DNA from: DSOI01 sp041394885
GTDB taxonomy: Bacteria; Acidobacteriota; Terriglobia; Bryobacterales; Bryobacteraceae
Direction of reading: 5' to 3'
DNA length: 64,000 nt
Assembly (NCBI GenBank): GCA_041394885.1
Contig: JAWKHI010000013.1
Span: forward strand, 97,866 to 161,865
In this document: in pieces, positions 7,959 to 17,040 of the stretch
Layout: each line of letters opens with the position of its first letter
Position numbering within the stretch: the first letter of the stretch is position 1
Notes under the pieces: model-generated
The model's input: the letters and a program-made list of their open reading frames with translations, nothing else
Told to the model about the DNA's origin: nothing
Database searches by the model: none
Translations under genes and position numbers: made by a program

Positions 7959-9173
7959 CTAGTGCGCGGTCCATTCCACCTTGCTGAGATCGATGCCTTC
8001 TTTCACCATTTCATACAGCGGAGAAAGCTCGCGCAGCTTCTTGACGATCGAGATAACCTTGGCAGCCACGTAGTCCACTTCTTCCTCCGTATTGAAACGG
8101 CCAAGACCGAAGCGGATGGAGCTGTGCGCCAAGTCGTCTCCCGCGCCGAGCGCTTTCAAAACGTAACTCGGTTCAAGCGTCGCCGAAGTGCAGGCGGACC
8201 CGCTCGACACCGCGACGTCGTTAATGCCCATCAGAAGCGATTCGCCTTCCACATAGGCGAAACTGATGTTCAAATTGTTCGGCAGGCGGTGCTCCATGGA
8301 CCCATTGATGTAAGTTTCGTCGAGTTCCGCCAACAGCCGGTCTTTCAACTTGTCCCGCAGGAAAGCCATGCGCCGGGATTCTTCGGACATTTCCGCTTGC
8401 GCGATGGCGCAGGCCTTGCCCAGTCCCGCGATGCCTGGGACGTTGAGCGTGCCGGACCGCATTCCGCGTTCGTGGCCGCCGCCATCCATCTGAGCGGTGA
8501 GCTGCACACGCGGCGACTTGCGGCGTACGTAGAGCGCGCCCACGCCCTTGGGTCCGTAGATCTTGTGGCCGGAAAGCGACAACAGATCAATGTTGTCTTC
8601 AATGACGTTCACCGGAATCTTCCCTACCGCCTGCACGCCATCGGTGTGAAAAAGGATGCTTTTCTCCTTGCAGATCTTCCCGATCTCGCGAATGGGCTGC
8701 ACCACGCCGATCTCATTGTTGGCGTACATGATGCTCACGAGGATCGTCTTGTCGGTGATTGCCTCGCGCAGCATGTCGAGGTCAATCAGGCCATCCTGGC
8801 GCACGGGCAGATACGTCACACGCACGCCGTGCTTTTCGAGCCGCTTGGCCGTGTCGAGGATCGCCTTGTGCTCGGTGGCGGCGGTAATAATGTGGTTGCC
8901 CCGCTCGGCGTACATTTCCGCCACGCCCTTCAAGGCGAGGTTGTTGGACTCGGTGGCGCCGCTAGTGAAGATGATTTCTTTGGCCGTAGCGCCGATCAGC
9001 GACGCGATTTGCTTCCGCGCGGTCTCCACAGCCTCCTCGGCTTCCCAGCCAAAGGCGTGGTTCCGGCTCGCCGCATTGCCGAAATGCTCCTTGAAGTACG
9101 GCAGCATGGTCTCCAGCACGCGCGGATCGGTCGGCGTGGTGGCGTGATTATCCATGTAGATGGGGAGATTCAT
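7959..9173 (-). CDS. iscS: Cysteine desulfurase IscS
   Basis: A pyridoxal-phosphate enzyme that takes sulfur from cysteine for Fe-S clusters and tRNA thiolation. The product has the PLP lysine in SLSGHKIYGPKGVG, a His-rich substrate loop ATEHKAIL, and the mobile catalytic-cysteine loop SSGSACTSATLEPSYVL, of the long-loop IscS type rather than SufS. The start is set at the ATG at 9173 (MNLPIYMDNHATT), which overlaps the iscR stop as ATGA; the longer frame to 9224 would run 17 residues into iscR. Length 404, as expected for IscS. Confidence 0.96.
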   Translation of the reverse strand: MNLPIYMDNHATTPTDPRVLETMLPYFKEHFGNAASRNHAFGWEAEEAVETARKQIASLIGATAKEIIFTSGATESNNLALKGVAEMYAERGNHIITAATEHKAILDTAKRLEKHGVRVTYLPVRQDGLIDLDMLREAITDKTILVSIMYANNEIGVVQPIREIGKICKEKSILFHTDGVQAVGKIPVNVIEDNIDLLSLSGHKIYGPKGVGALYVRRKSPRVQLTAQMDGGGHERGMRSGTLNVPGIAGLGKACAIAQAEMSEESRRMAFLRDKLKDRLLAELDETYINGSMEHRLPNNLNISFAYVEGESLLMGINDVAVSSGSACTSATLEPSYVLKALGAGDDLAHSSIRFGLGRFNTEEEVDYVAAKVISIVKKLRELSPLYEMVKEGIDLSKVEWTAH

Positions 9174-9679
9174 AATGTGTTGGCAGACTCCGTCGATTCG
9201 GCTTTCGCCTTTTGAATGGGCCAAACCATGTCCTCGCGCGGATCACGCCGAGCCGCCGGCTCGGGGATTTCCATCACATCGGAGGACAGGTCAGAAATAG
9301 AGATGCTCGCCAGCAGGCGCTGGATTCCTTCGTGCACCTTGCGCAGCGGTTCCTTCACGGTGCAAGTGTCATGCTGGTCGCAGACTTCCTGATCGTGAAA
9401 GCACGAGGCCAGAAACACGGGTCCATCGATGGCGCGGATCACTTCGAGCGTCGAAATCGTCCGCGGATCGCGCGCCAGCTTGTATCCGCCCGTTGCGCCC
9501 TGCTCGGAAATCAGAAAACGGTTCCGGACCAACGCCTGCAGAACCTTGGCTAAGATCGGCACCGGGATTTTGTAGACCTCGGCGATCTCCTTCGCCGTGG
9601 CCGCGGACCGCCGCGGTTCCGCCGCGAGGTGCCGCAGCGCGATCAGACCGTAATCGGATTTTTTGGTCAGTTTCAGCAT
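9170..9679 (-). CDS. iscR: Rrf2-family Fe-S regulator IscR
   Basis: First gene of the isc operon. It has the Rrf2 winged helix-turn-helix (KSDYGLIALRHLA, then AKEIAEVYKIPVPILAKVLQ and the wing GATGGYKLARDP) and three Cys that can hold a 2Fe-2S cluster, spaced C-x6-C-x5-C in the segment ASCFHDQEVCDQHDTC. In IscR, cluster occupancy represses the operon when Fe-S supply is adequate. At 169 residues it is slightly longer than E. coli IscR owing to a polar tail. It is coupled to iscS by ATGA. A perfect TGTAC-N6-GTACA palindrome lies in the upstream promoter. Confidence 0.9.
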   Translation of the reverse strand: MLKLTKKSDYGLIALRHLAAEPRRSAATAKEIAEVYKIPVPILAKVLQALVRNRFLISEQGATGGYKLARDPRTISTLEVIRAIDGPVFLASCFHDQEVCDQHDTCTVKEPLRKVHEGIQRLLASISISDLSSDVMEIPEPAARRDPREDMVWPIQKAKAESTESANTL

Positions 9680-9739
9680 CGAACCACTTCGGAACTGATT
9701 CGGCGCTTCGTCATGTACGACCGTTTCAGTCCTCTTTCA

Positions 9740-9768
9740 TTTGTACCACGGCGTACAGTTTAAGGCAA
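9740..9768 (-). promoter_or_regulatory. Candidate isc promoter with palindromic operator
   Basis: Reading the minus strand, TTGCCT (9768-9763), a 17-base spacer and TACAAA (9745-9740) form a plausible sigma-70-type promoter about 60 bases before iscR. Within spacer and -10 box lies the perfect inverted repeat TGTAC-N6-GTACA (9742-9757), positioned where a bound repressor would block RNA polymerase. Self-repression by IscR is expected from the family; that this palindrome is its site is inference. A further TGTAC half-site occurs at 9714-9718. Confidence 0.45.
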
Positions 9769-9774
9769 GTGGTG

Positions 9775-9912
9775 ATGAATCATCATCTTAAATCCGGACT
9801 GGAACAGTCGGACATGGACGCCATCGGACGGTTGCGAGAGAGGGCTGAGCGGCGAAGTTCGCGGGTTGAGAAGCGAATTGGGCTACTGGAACGGTTCTTC
9901 GTGCGACAATAG
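9775..9912 (+). CDS. Possible 45-residue basic protein, unknown
   Basis: An ATG frame in the iscR/PBP intergenic region encodes a highly charged, probably helical peptide (many Arg and Glu, ending RFFVRQ). It lies on the same strand as the penicillin-binding protein gene, ending 18 bases before its start. Codon use is less GC-biased than the neighbours and there is no recognisable domain, so it may be only a chance frame within leader sequence. Confidence 0.25.
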   Translation: MNHHLKSGLEQSDMDAIGRLRERAERRSSRVEKRIGLLERFFVRQ

Positions 9913-9930
9913 CACTCAGGTACTGGACGA

Positions 9931-12516
9931 GTGAGTCGCCGCAGCGAAGATTCCGATCCAAGGCAGCCAGAGCAGCCGAAGTCGAGCCCAGCCAAACGCA
10001 CTGGCTCTGAAAAAGCGCCACGCGCGAAGTCCAAGAGCCGGGTTCCCGCCCGTCTGCAGCGCTTCGTCCAGCATCCCGTGGGCCAGGCCTTCATCGGCAT
10101 CACCGTATTCAGCCTCGCCGCGGGTCTCCTGGTATTCTTCTACTTCTACAATCATTACGCCACGCTCATTGAGGAGAAGCTCGCGCAGGGGCCCTACTCC
10201 ACCACGTCCAAACTGTACGCGTCGCCGCAAGTGATTTCCACCGGTGACCGGATCGAGATCGGAGAGATCGTGCAGTCTCTCCACCGCGCCGGGTACACGA
10301 AAAACCGGTCGAACCGGATGGGATGGTATGCCGAGCGGCCCGGCAGCGTCGAGGTGTATCCCGGCGCCGATTCCTATTTCCAGCAGGAAGCCCATGTGGT
10401 TCACGTGGACAATCATCGGATTGGGCAGATCATCTCTCTTCGTGACAACACAGAGCGCCCGCAACTGCTGCTCGAGCCCGAACTGATCACCAATTTGTTT
10501 GACCGCAACCGCGAGAAGCGGCGTATCCTGCGCTTCCAGGACATTCCACTGGTGATGCGCAATGCCCTGCTGGCAGCTGAGGACAAGCGATTCTTCCAGC
10601 ACTCCGGCTTCGATCCGTTCCGCATTCTCAAAGCGGCCTGGGTCGACATCAGTTCCAAGCAGATCCGCGCCGGCGCCTCCACGCTTTCGATGCAGTTGGC
10701 GCGCAGTATATGGCTCACCACCGAACGAACCTGGCGCCGCAAGATTCCGGAGATCCTGATCACCATCCATCTGGAGCGCAAGCTATCCAAGGAAGACATT
10801 TTCGAGCACTACTCGAACACGATCTACCTCGGGCGGGTGGGCACGTTCAACATCCATGGATTCGGAGAAGGGGCGCAGGCCTATTTCGGCAAGAGCCTCA
10901 GCCGGGTGACGCTGCCGGAGGCCGCCATGCTGGCCGGCATCGTACAGTCGCCGAGCGGCTACAACCCGTTCCGCAATCCGGAGCGAGCCATCAAACGGCG
11001 CAATCTCATTCTCCAGATGATGCGCACGAACGGCTTCATCACACAGGAGCAGTTCCAGACTGCCTCCTCAGCTCCACTCGGAGCCGCCGCCGGTGCTTCG
11101 GAATCGGAGGACGCGCCCTATTTCGTCGATCTGGTGAACGACCAACTCCAGCGGCAGTTTCAGGATCACGATTTCCAGACCCACTCCTACCGTGTCTACA
11201 CCTCGCTGGACCTGAACCTGCAGCGGGCCGCCGCCGAGGCCATGGAAGCGGGCTTGAAGGAGGTGGACGCCGCGCTCGAAAAGCGCGGACGTACGGCCAA
11301 GAAAGGCTGGCCGAAGGTGCAAGCCGCCCTCGTCGCGATTGACCCCAGAACCGCCGAGGTGCGCGCCCTGATCGGCGGACGCGACTATGCCACCAGCCAA
11401 CTGAACCGCTCATTGGCCATGCGCCAGCCCGGTTCGATTTTCAAGCCCTTCGTCTATGCCGCAGCGCTCGAGACAGGGCTCGACTCCGGCCCCGGCGCGC
11501 TCACTCCGGCGTCGATGCTCATCGATGAGCCCACTACGTTCTGGTTCGACGGTAAACCGTATGAACCGAACAATTACCACAACAGCTTCTACGGCAGCGT
11601 GAGCGTCCGCCAGGCGCTCAGCAAGTCGCTCAACGTCCCCACGGTGAAACTGGCCGAGCAGGTGGGCTATCAGCGCGTGACGCAATTGGCGCGCGAAGCC
11701 GGATTGAAATCGGTGCGCGCCACTCCGTCGGCCGCGCTTGGATCCTACGAAGCCCGTCCGCTCGACATGGCCGGCTCCTATACCGTGTTCGCCAATCGGG
11801 GCGTATTTACCGAGGCCAACTGGATCAAGATGATCCGTGACGAGGGCGGCCACAGCATCTACACCCACAAGCCGGTCAGCCGCCGTCTGCTGGACACCCG
11901 CATCGCGTACCTGATGACGAATCTGTTGGAAGGCGTGATGAGTTTCGGCACCGGCGCCGGCGCGCGATCGCGTGGGTTCCGCCTTCCCGCGGCGGGTAAG
12001 ACCGGCACCTCCCATGACGGCTGGTTCGCGGGCTTTACCACCGAGCTGCTCTGCGTGGTTTGGGTGGGTTATGACGACAATCGCGAATTGGGCCTGGAGG
12101 GCGCGAGATCCGCGCTTCCGATCTGGACCGAATTCATGAAGCGTGCCCACAGCTTCCGCCCCTATCAACGCGCCACCTCTTTCAGCGCCCCCGATGGCGT
12201 CGTCAGTGTGGAGATCGATGCCAATAGCGGCAAGCTGGCATCGGGTGGCGGGTGCGGCGGGGCGGTCCGGAATGAAGTTTTCCTGATGGGGACCCAGCCC
12301 ATTGAGTCCTGCGGCGGAGGCGGAGAAACGCAGGTAGCCGGCTGGGATACTGACGTCGAATCGCCCCGGGCGCCGGATCGTTCCGAACAGCCGCGCCGCG
12401 TCGCCTCCCGCGAGGTTCATTCGATTCCGGTGAAACCGATCGAGCCGCCCACGGCGCCGCAAGCGCAGGAACCCAAGAAGGGTCTGCTCAACCGGATCCT
12501 CGGGGTTTTTCGCTAG
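9931..12516 (+). CDS. mrcB: Class A penicillin-binding protein (PBP1b-like)
   Basis: A bifunctional peptidoglycan synthase of 861 residues: a basic cytoplasmic N-terminus (about 1-45), one membrane segment (about 51-73), a UB2H-like linker domain (about 85-175), a GT51 transglycosylase domain with EDKRFFQHSGFDPF (catalytic Glu at 217) and GASTLSMQLAR, then a transpeptidase domain with SIFK (Ser502, Lys505), SLN (566-568) and KTGT (690-693). It polymerises lipid II and cross-links the stem peptides in the periplasm. The UB2H-like segment and overall order favour PBP1b over PBP1a. The GTG start at 9931 is the first in a frame with this N-terminal composition. The tail is Pro/Glu-rich and disordered. 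It is transcribed divergently from the isc operon. Confidence 0.9.
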   Translation: MSRRSEDSDPRQPEQPKSSPAKRTGSEKAPRAKSKSRVPARLQRFVQHPVGQAFIGITVFSLAAGLLVFFYFYNHYATLIEEKLAQGPYSTTSKLYASPQVISTGDRIEIGEIVQSLHRAGYTKNRSNRMGWYAERPGSVEVYPGADSYFQQEAHVVHVDNHRIGQIISLRDNTERPQLLLEPELITNLFDRNREKRRILRFQDIPLVMRNALLAAEDKRFFQHSGFDPFRILKAAWVDISSKQIRAGASTLSMQLARSIWLTTERTWRRKIPEILITIHLERKLSKEDIFEHYSNTIYLGRVGTFNIHGFGEGAQAYFGKSLSRVTLPEAAMLAGIVQSPSGYNPFRNPERAIKRRNLILQMMRTNGFITQEQFQTASSAPLGAAAGASESEDAPYFVDLVNDQLQRQFQDHDFQTHSYRVYTSLDLNLQRAAAEAMEAGLKEVDAALEKRGRTAKKGWPKVQAALVAIDPRTAEVRALIGGRDYATSQLNRSLAMRQPGSIFKPFVYAAALETGLDSGPGALTPASMLIDEPTTFWFDGKPYEPNNYHNSFYGSVSVRQALSKSLNVPTVKLAEQVGYQRVTQLAREAGLKSVRATPSAALGSYEARPLDMAGSYTVFANRGVFTEANWIKMIRDEGGHSIYTHKPVSRRLLDTRIAYLMTNLLEGVMSFGTGAGARSRGFRLPAAGKTGTSHDGWFAGFTTELLCVVWVGYDDNRELGLEGARSALPIWTEFMKRAHSFRPYQRATSFSAPDGVVSVEIDANSGKLASGGGCGGAVRNEVFLMGTQPIESCGGGGETQVAGWDTDVESPRAPDRSEQPRRVASREVHSIPVKPIEPPTAPQAQEPKKGLLNRILGVFR

Positions 12517-12549
12517 CGGGGTTTTCGCAGCGGGGTGTTTCGCCAGCGG
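12505..12549 (+). repeat. Three imperfect tandem copies of a 15-base unit
   Basis: Three adjacent units sharing the core TTTCGC(N)AGCGG lie at 12505-12520, 12521-12535 and 12536-12549. The first covers the stop codon of the penicillin-binding protein gene and contains the palindrome CGCTAGCG. It looks like local slippage duplication; a role in termination is not evident. Confidence 0.6.
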
Positions 12550-12574
12550 TTCGCGCTTCGATAAGATCTCTGGA

Positions 12575-13729
12575 GTGCTACTCCTTCTCGCGATCCTCGC
12601 CACGCCTCTACTGGCGCAGCCTCTCATCACCCATACCGACGTTTTTCGCGCTGGCGCCGATGGCTACCACACGTACCGTATTCCAGCGATTGTGACCGGC
12701 GCAAACGGAAATCTCGTTGCCTTTGCCGAAGCGCGCAAGGAGAATCGCACCGACCCCGGCGGCGGCGACATCGATCTGGTCTGCAAGGTGAGCACCGACG
12801 GCGGCCAGTCGTGGTCAGCGATGCGCATCGTCGACGATCCCGGAGAAAAATGGGCCGCCTCCAATCCCACTCCATTGCTCGATCGCACCAACAGCCGCTT
12901 GTGGATCTTCTACAACCGATGGGAACCCGGCTTCGGAACCGATCGCTCCCGCCCGGCCACGATGAACAACCAGACTTGGGCGAGGTGGAGCGACGATCAC
13001 GGCCAAACCTGGTCCGCGCCGCGCGACCTCACCCGTCAATCGCGCGACTTCGAGCATTGGGGCGCCATCTTCCTCGGCCCCGGCGGCGCCATTCAAACGC
13101 GCGCCGGACGTTTGATGATTCCATCGGCGATGAAGAACGACGAGTTCGCCGTCATGGGGTCCGCCGGCTCCTACACCGGACCGATCGGTCTCATGCGCGC
13201 CTATGCCATCTACAGCGACGATCATGGCGCCACATGGAAGCGCGGAGCCCTGGCGGGCGCGCTTACCAACGAGAATCAATTCGTGGAACTGGGCGACGGC
13301 GCCGTGCTCATGGATGCCCGGCAAAATGCAGGACCACACCGTTGGTTTCTCATGAGCCCCGACGGCGGTGTCACATGGTCCCGTCCACGCGCCGGACACG
13401 CCCTCACTCCCGTGGCCACCGCCATCGAGAGGTTCAGTCTGAAAAGCGCCGGCGCCGATCGCGACCGTCTCATCTGGACAGGACCCACCGGCCCCGGCCG
13501 CAAGAATCTCGTCGTCCGCGTTAGCTACGACGAAGGACAGACGTGGATCAACGAACGCATTCTCTACGGCGGCCTTACGTCGTACTCCGATGCAGCCATG
13601 CTTGCCGACGGCACGGCTGGCATTTTGTGGGAACGCGGCGTCAGCGATTCGGTCCAGTTCGTCACCTTCACGCGCTTCAACCGCGAGTTTCTCGAACCGG
13701 CGGGAACTGTGTTGCCGGCATTCCATTAG
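12575..13729 (+). CDS. Secreted sialidase/exo-glycosidase (GH33-like)
   Basis: It starts with a short signal peptide (MLLLLAILATPLLAQ) and then folds as a six-bladed propeller typical of sialidases. Visible marks are the YRIP motif carrying the first arginine of the substrate triad and five Asp boxes of the form SxDxGxxW: STDGGQSW, SDDHGQTW, SDDHGATW, SPDGGVTW and SYDEGQTW. GH33 enzymes release terminal sialic acids from glycoconjugates; in soil Acidobacteriota the real substrate is often another acidic sugar or unknown. Length 384. The GTG start at 12575 was chosen because the signal peptide follows it directly. It stands between the PBP gene and a TPR gene on the same strand. Confidence 0.85.
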   Translation: MLLLLAILATPLLAQPLITHTDVFRAGADGYHTYRIPAIVTGANGNLVAFAEARKENRTDPGGGDIDLVCKVSTDGGQSWSAMRIVDDPGEKWAASNPTPLLDRTNSRLWIFYNRWEPGFGTDRSRPATMNNQTWARWSDDHGQTWSAPRDLTRQSRDFEHWGAIFLGPGGAIQTRAGRLMIPSAMKNDEFAVMGSAGSYTGPIGLMRAYAIYSDDHGATWKRGALAGALTNENQFVELGDGAVLMDARQNAGPHRWFLMSPDGGVTWSRPRAGHALTPVATAIERFSLKSAGADRDRLIWTGPTGPGRKNLVVRVSYDEGQTWINERILYGGLTSYSDAAMLADGTAGILWERGVSDSVQFVTFTRFNREFLEPAGTVLPAFH

Positions 13730-13767
13730 TGCAGGCCGTCCATTACAATAAGGGCAGAGGCTGACCC

Positions 13768-14553
13768 GTGAAACGCTTATTGATCCTGAATCTGATCGCG
13801 CTGGCCGCGCTGTCGGGGATCGCAGCCCAGCAAATACCAACTTCCACGCCAGCGCCCACGCCACCGCCCGGCCCCAGCCCGGCCGCCCAGCGTCCACCCG
13901 GCGTCATCACCGTGGAGATGAAAGCCGACATCGCCATGGCGCGCAAGGAGTATCGCAAGGCCATCGAGCTCTATCAATCCATTGAGCCGCAGACGCACGT
14001 CACCCTGAACAAGATCGGGATCGGTTACCACCACCTCATGGAGCTCGAAAAGGCGAAGAAGTATTACGAGCGCTCCGCCAAGATGAAAAAGGACTACTCG
14101 GAAGCTCTCAACAATCTCGGAGCCGTCCACTACGCCAAACGCAGCTATCGCCGCGCCGTGAGCTGGTACAACAAGGCCCTCAAATACGCGCCCGCCTCGG
14201 CCAGCATTCATAGCAATCTCGGCACCGCATGGTTCGCGCGGAAGAAGTACGATCGGGCCGCCAAGGAATACCAGATCGCGCTCGACCTCGACCCTGAGGT
14301 ATTCGAACACCGCGGCACCACCGGCGTCCTCCTGCAGGAGCGCAGCGTCCAGGAACGCGCCAAATTCCACTATTACCTTTCCCGGGTCTATGCCCAGGCC
14401 GGGATGGCGGACCGCTGCCTGATGTACATGAGAAAGGCGCTCGAGGAAGGCTTCCGCGATCGCAAGAAGTTTGTCGAGGATCCCGAGTTCGCCGCCATGC
14501 AGCAAGTCCCGGAGTTCCAGGCGCTGCTGGAATGGGAACCGCGTGTTCTCTGA
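13768..14553 (+). CDS. Exported TPR protein
   Basis: A signal peptide (residues 1-20, ending GIAAQQ) is followed by a Pro-rich linker (about 22-45) and at least three tetratricopeptide repeats (about 50-190), for instance the units around EALNNLGAVHYAKRSYRRA and SIHSNLGTAWFARKKYDRA, then a C-terminal helical region ending EWEPRVL. TPR units form protein-protein interaction superhelices; partner unknown. The GTG start at 13768 precedes the signal peptide directly. Its last 11 bases overlap the start of the next TPR lipoprotein gene, so the two are translationally coupled and may act together. Confidence 0.8.
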   Translation: MKRLLILNLIALAALSGIAAQQIPTSTPAPTPPPGPSPAAQRPPGVITVEMKADIAMARKEYRKAIELYQSIEPQTHVTLNKIGIGYHHLMELEKAKKYYERSAKMKKDYSEALNNLGAVHYAKRSYRRAVSWYNKALKYAPASASIHSNLGTAWFARKKYDRAAKEYQIALDLDPEVFEHRGTTGVLLQERSVQERAKFHYYLSRVYAQAGMADRCLMYMRKALEEGFRDRKKFVEDPEFAAMQQVPEFQALLEWEPRVL

Positions 14554-16237
14554 CAAACGCCGCTTCTGGCTGCTAGCCTTCGTTCTCATCTCCACCGCTT
14601 GCCGCTCCGGAACCCAGAGTGGTCCGGACCGTGTCGCGCTGATCCCGTTCGACAACCAAAGCCCCGACGCAGAAGCGCAGTGGGCCGGTGAGGGCATCGC
14701 TCAACTCGCCGTGGCCCAACTGGCCGGCGCTCCCACGGCGGCATATTTCGTCGCGGCAGACTCGGCCGAGGCCGTTCGCAACCGCGCTACGCACATGGTG
14801 CAAGGCTATTGGACGGGCGGCGTCTCCACTGGAAATCTCGAACTCCACGGCGAACTCCGGACGGTGGCCGGCATTCACTCGCGTTCCCTTACCGTAAAGG
14901 CTTCTTCCCCCTCCGCGGTGGCGCATGGGCTGGCCATTGCCCTTTGGCCGCAGGCCCCGGGCTCACCCACCGCTCCCACCGGCGCGCTGCGCCTCTACAT
15001 CGAGGGAGGCCGCAACCGGAACGCAGCGCAACTCGAGGAGAGCATCGCCGCGGCGCCCGATTTCGGCCCGGCCCGGTTCTCTCTCGGCCAACTGCAGACC
15101 ATCCAGGGTGACCGCGCCGCGGCCAAGGAGACCTTCGGCCAGGCTACCGCACGGCCCTCGCTCGACGCTTTATCGCGCGCCCGGTGCGCCGTAGCCAGCG
15201 CCTCCGATCCCGCCTCCAGACTCGCCGCCCTCGAAGCCCTGACACTGTTGACGCCCGCTCACGCCGAGTCATTCGTCCAGGCCGGATCCGCCGCATTGGC
15301 TTTCCACCGCTTCGATCGCGCAGCCCGGCTGCTTGGCACATCCACGCAGCTCGACCCCGGCGCCGCCATCCCGTGGAACGAACTCGGCTACGCCCTCGCC
15401 TTCTCCGGAGACCGGAACGGCGCCCTGGCCAAAATCCGCGAGTACGGGAAACTCGCGCCGGACAGTGCCAATCCCCTGGATTCACTTGGCGAAGTTTATT
15501 TCCTTCATGGCGATTTCGCCGAGGCCGAGCAGGCGTTCCTCGACGCCTACACCAAGGATCCGGGCCTGCTCCGCGCCGTAACCCTTCGCAAGGCCGCCGT
15601 AGCCCGCATGTTGGCGGGCGACGCCGCTCAGGCCAACCTCATCTTCGAGCGATACAAAGACGCCATGGCCAAACACCCACTCGCGCCGTTGCTCGCAATC
15701 CAGTGGAAGTACTCCTCGGGCGACAAGGCCGGCGCCATTGCGGCCGTTCTCGCCCTCGCCACCGGGTCCCGCTCGTCCTACGCCTGGGCGCAGGGCGCTT
15801 TGTGGCTCGCCGCGGAAAAGGAATTCGATCGTGCCGCCGCCGCGGCAACGCAGGCTCGCGCCGCGGCGCGATCCGCCAACGAGGCCGCCGGCGCACTGGT
15901 GGCCGGTTTCATCGCGCAACCCGATGCGCCCCCCGCCGAGTGGACGCGCCGCGCCGAGGGAGTGCATCCGTCGGTTAGAAGCCGCGCCCTCGCATGGGCA
16001 CTGTTGATGCACGGCCATTTCGCCGAGGCGGCAACCCAACTCGAGCAGGCTTCCGCCGGCGCCACTCTCAGCGAATACTCGCAGTTCCAGGCCCTGGCCG
16101 GACACGCATGGCTTCAGGCGGGAGACAAAGCCAAGGCGAAGAAACTCCTCGCGCTGTGGCCCCTGCCTTCGAGCGACGGCAATCTGTTCGATTCGATGGT
16201 GTTCCCGGCAGTCGGCGAGTGGAAACAGAAACTCTAG
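14543..16237 (+). CDS. TPR lipoprotein
   Basis: I placed the start at the GTG at 14543, inside the end of the upstream TPR gene, because the residues after it (VFSDKRRFWLLAFVLISTAC) form a lipoprotein signal with the lipobox cysteine; the longer frame from 14471 would only read through the neighbour out of frame. The first third (VALIPFDNQSPD, then WAGEGIAQLAVAQL) resembles the beta-alpha domain that precedes TPRs in FlgO/CsgG-type and adenylate-cyclase-linked proteins. The remaining 400 residues are Ala-rich TPR-like repeats (e.g. LGEVYFLHGDFAEAEQAFLDA). The length is 564 residues. Function unknown; the probable location is the periplasmic face of a membrane. Confidence 0.75.
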   Translation: MFSDKRRFWLLAFVLISTACRSGTQSGPDRVALIPFDNQSPDAEAQWAGEGIAQLAVAQLAGAPTAAYFVAADSAEAVRNRATHMVQGYWTGGVSTGNLELHGELRTVAGIHSRSLTVKASSPSAVAHGLAIALWPQAPGSPTAPTGALRLYIEGGRNRNAAQLEESIAAAPDFGPARFSLGQLQTIQGDRAAAKETFGQATARPSLDALSRARCAVASASDPASRLAALEALTLLTPAHAESFVQAGSAALAFHRFDRAARLLGTSTQLDPGAAIPWNELGYALAFSGDRNGALAKIREYGKLAPDSANPLDSLGEVYFLHGDFAEAEQAFLDAYTKDPGLLRAVTLRKAAVARMLAGDAAQANLIFERYKDAMAKHPLAPLLAIQWKYSSGDKAGAIAAVLALATGSRSSYAWAQGALWLAAEKEFDRAAAAATQARAAARSANEAAGALVAGFIAQPDAPPAEWTRRAEGVHPSVRSRALAWALLMHGHFAEAATQLEQASAGATLSEYSQFQALAGHAWLQAGDKAKAKKLLALWPLPSSDGNLFDSMVFPAVGEWKQKL

Positions 16238-16248
16238 ACGCCCGCCGG

Positions 16249-17028
16249 TCAGCCTGCCAGCCGTTTACGCAAGCTCGCCAGTTCGCCGCGTAGCGCGCCG
16301 CCATACAACGCCGCGTCGGCCTTCCAGGAGATCACGTCAAACCCGATCTCGAGCCACTGATCGGCTTGTTCGAGCGTCGCCGGTTGTATTCCCGCCCGCA
16401 ATCCATGTTTCCGGGCGGTAGCCACCACATGCTCGAGCGCTTCGAGAAATCGCGGATTCTGGAAATCGCCGGGAATCCCCATTCCCTGCGACAAATCGAA
16501 ATGCCCCACCCAGAGAACGTCCACCCCTGGCGTCGACGCGATCGCCTCCAGATTCTCTAATCCCACCGGGGATTCGATCTGGCAGATGATCGTCGTGTTG
16601 CTATTGGACCTCTCGAAATACGAAACCGGGTCCGGCCCGATGTAATCGGTATGCGCGCCGCCGAGCCCCACGCCGCGCTTTCCGAGCGGCGCGTATTTCA
16701 CCGAATCCACAATCAGCCGCGCCTGTTCGAAGGTTTCCACGTTCGGCACCATCACGCCCAACGCACCACCGTCCATCACGCGCGCCAGAAAGTGATAGAG
16801 ACATTGCGGCACCCGTACGAAGGGCGCGATATCGGTCGCCTTGAACCAGGCGATCAGATCGGCTACGCGCTCAGTGTCGAACTCGGAGTGCTCCATGTCG
16901 ATGAGCACGAAGTCCAGGTCCGCCGATTGCAGAATCTTTGCGATGCCCCGCGTGCCGAACTCCCAAATCATATGGCCCACCGGGATCCGGCCTTCCGCAA
17001 CCACCCGCCGATATCGATTGTCCTTCAT
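16249..17028 (-). CDS. HpcH/HpaI-family aldolase
   Basis: The 259-residue TIM-barrel protein has the class II pyruvate-aldolase signatures: LIDMEHSEFD near residue 43, the VRVP arginine motif, a metal-binding Glu in CQIESPVGLENLEAI and Asp in VLWVGHFDLSQGMG. Family members cleave 4-hydroxy-2-oxo acids, such as 2-keto-3-deoxy-L-rhamnonate or 4-hydroxy-2-oxoheptanedioate, to pyruvate and an aldehyde, needing a divalent metal. The exact substrate is unknown. It lies 12 bases after the lactate-racemase-like gene on the same strand, so both probably serve a sugar-acid or hydroxy-acid pathway. Confidence 0.88.
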   Translation of the reverse strand: MKDNRYRRVVAEGRIPVGHMIWEFGTRGIAKILQSADLDFVLIDMEHSEFDTERVADLIAWFKATDIAPFVRVPQCLYHFLARVMDGGALGVMVPNVETFEQARLIVDSVKYAPLGKRGVGLGGAHTDYIGPDPVSYFERSNSNTTIICQIESPVGLENLEAIASTPGVDVLWVGHFDLSQGMGIPGDFQNPRFLEALEHVVATARKHGLRAGIQPATLEQADQWLEIGFDVISWKADAALYGGALRGELASLRKRLAG

Positions 17029-17040
17029 CGCCGGCCGCCG

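Noticed and set aside
7962..9215. 417-codon frame antisense to iscS
   Set aside because: Shadow of iscS; no initiation signal and no protein-like motif.
11410..12630. 406-codon frame antisense to the penicillin-binding protein gene
   Set aside because: Shadow frame; composition is Arg/Gly/Ala-rich and the sense gene has all catalytic motifs.
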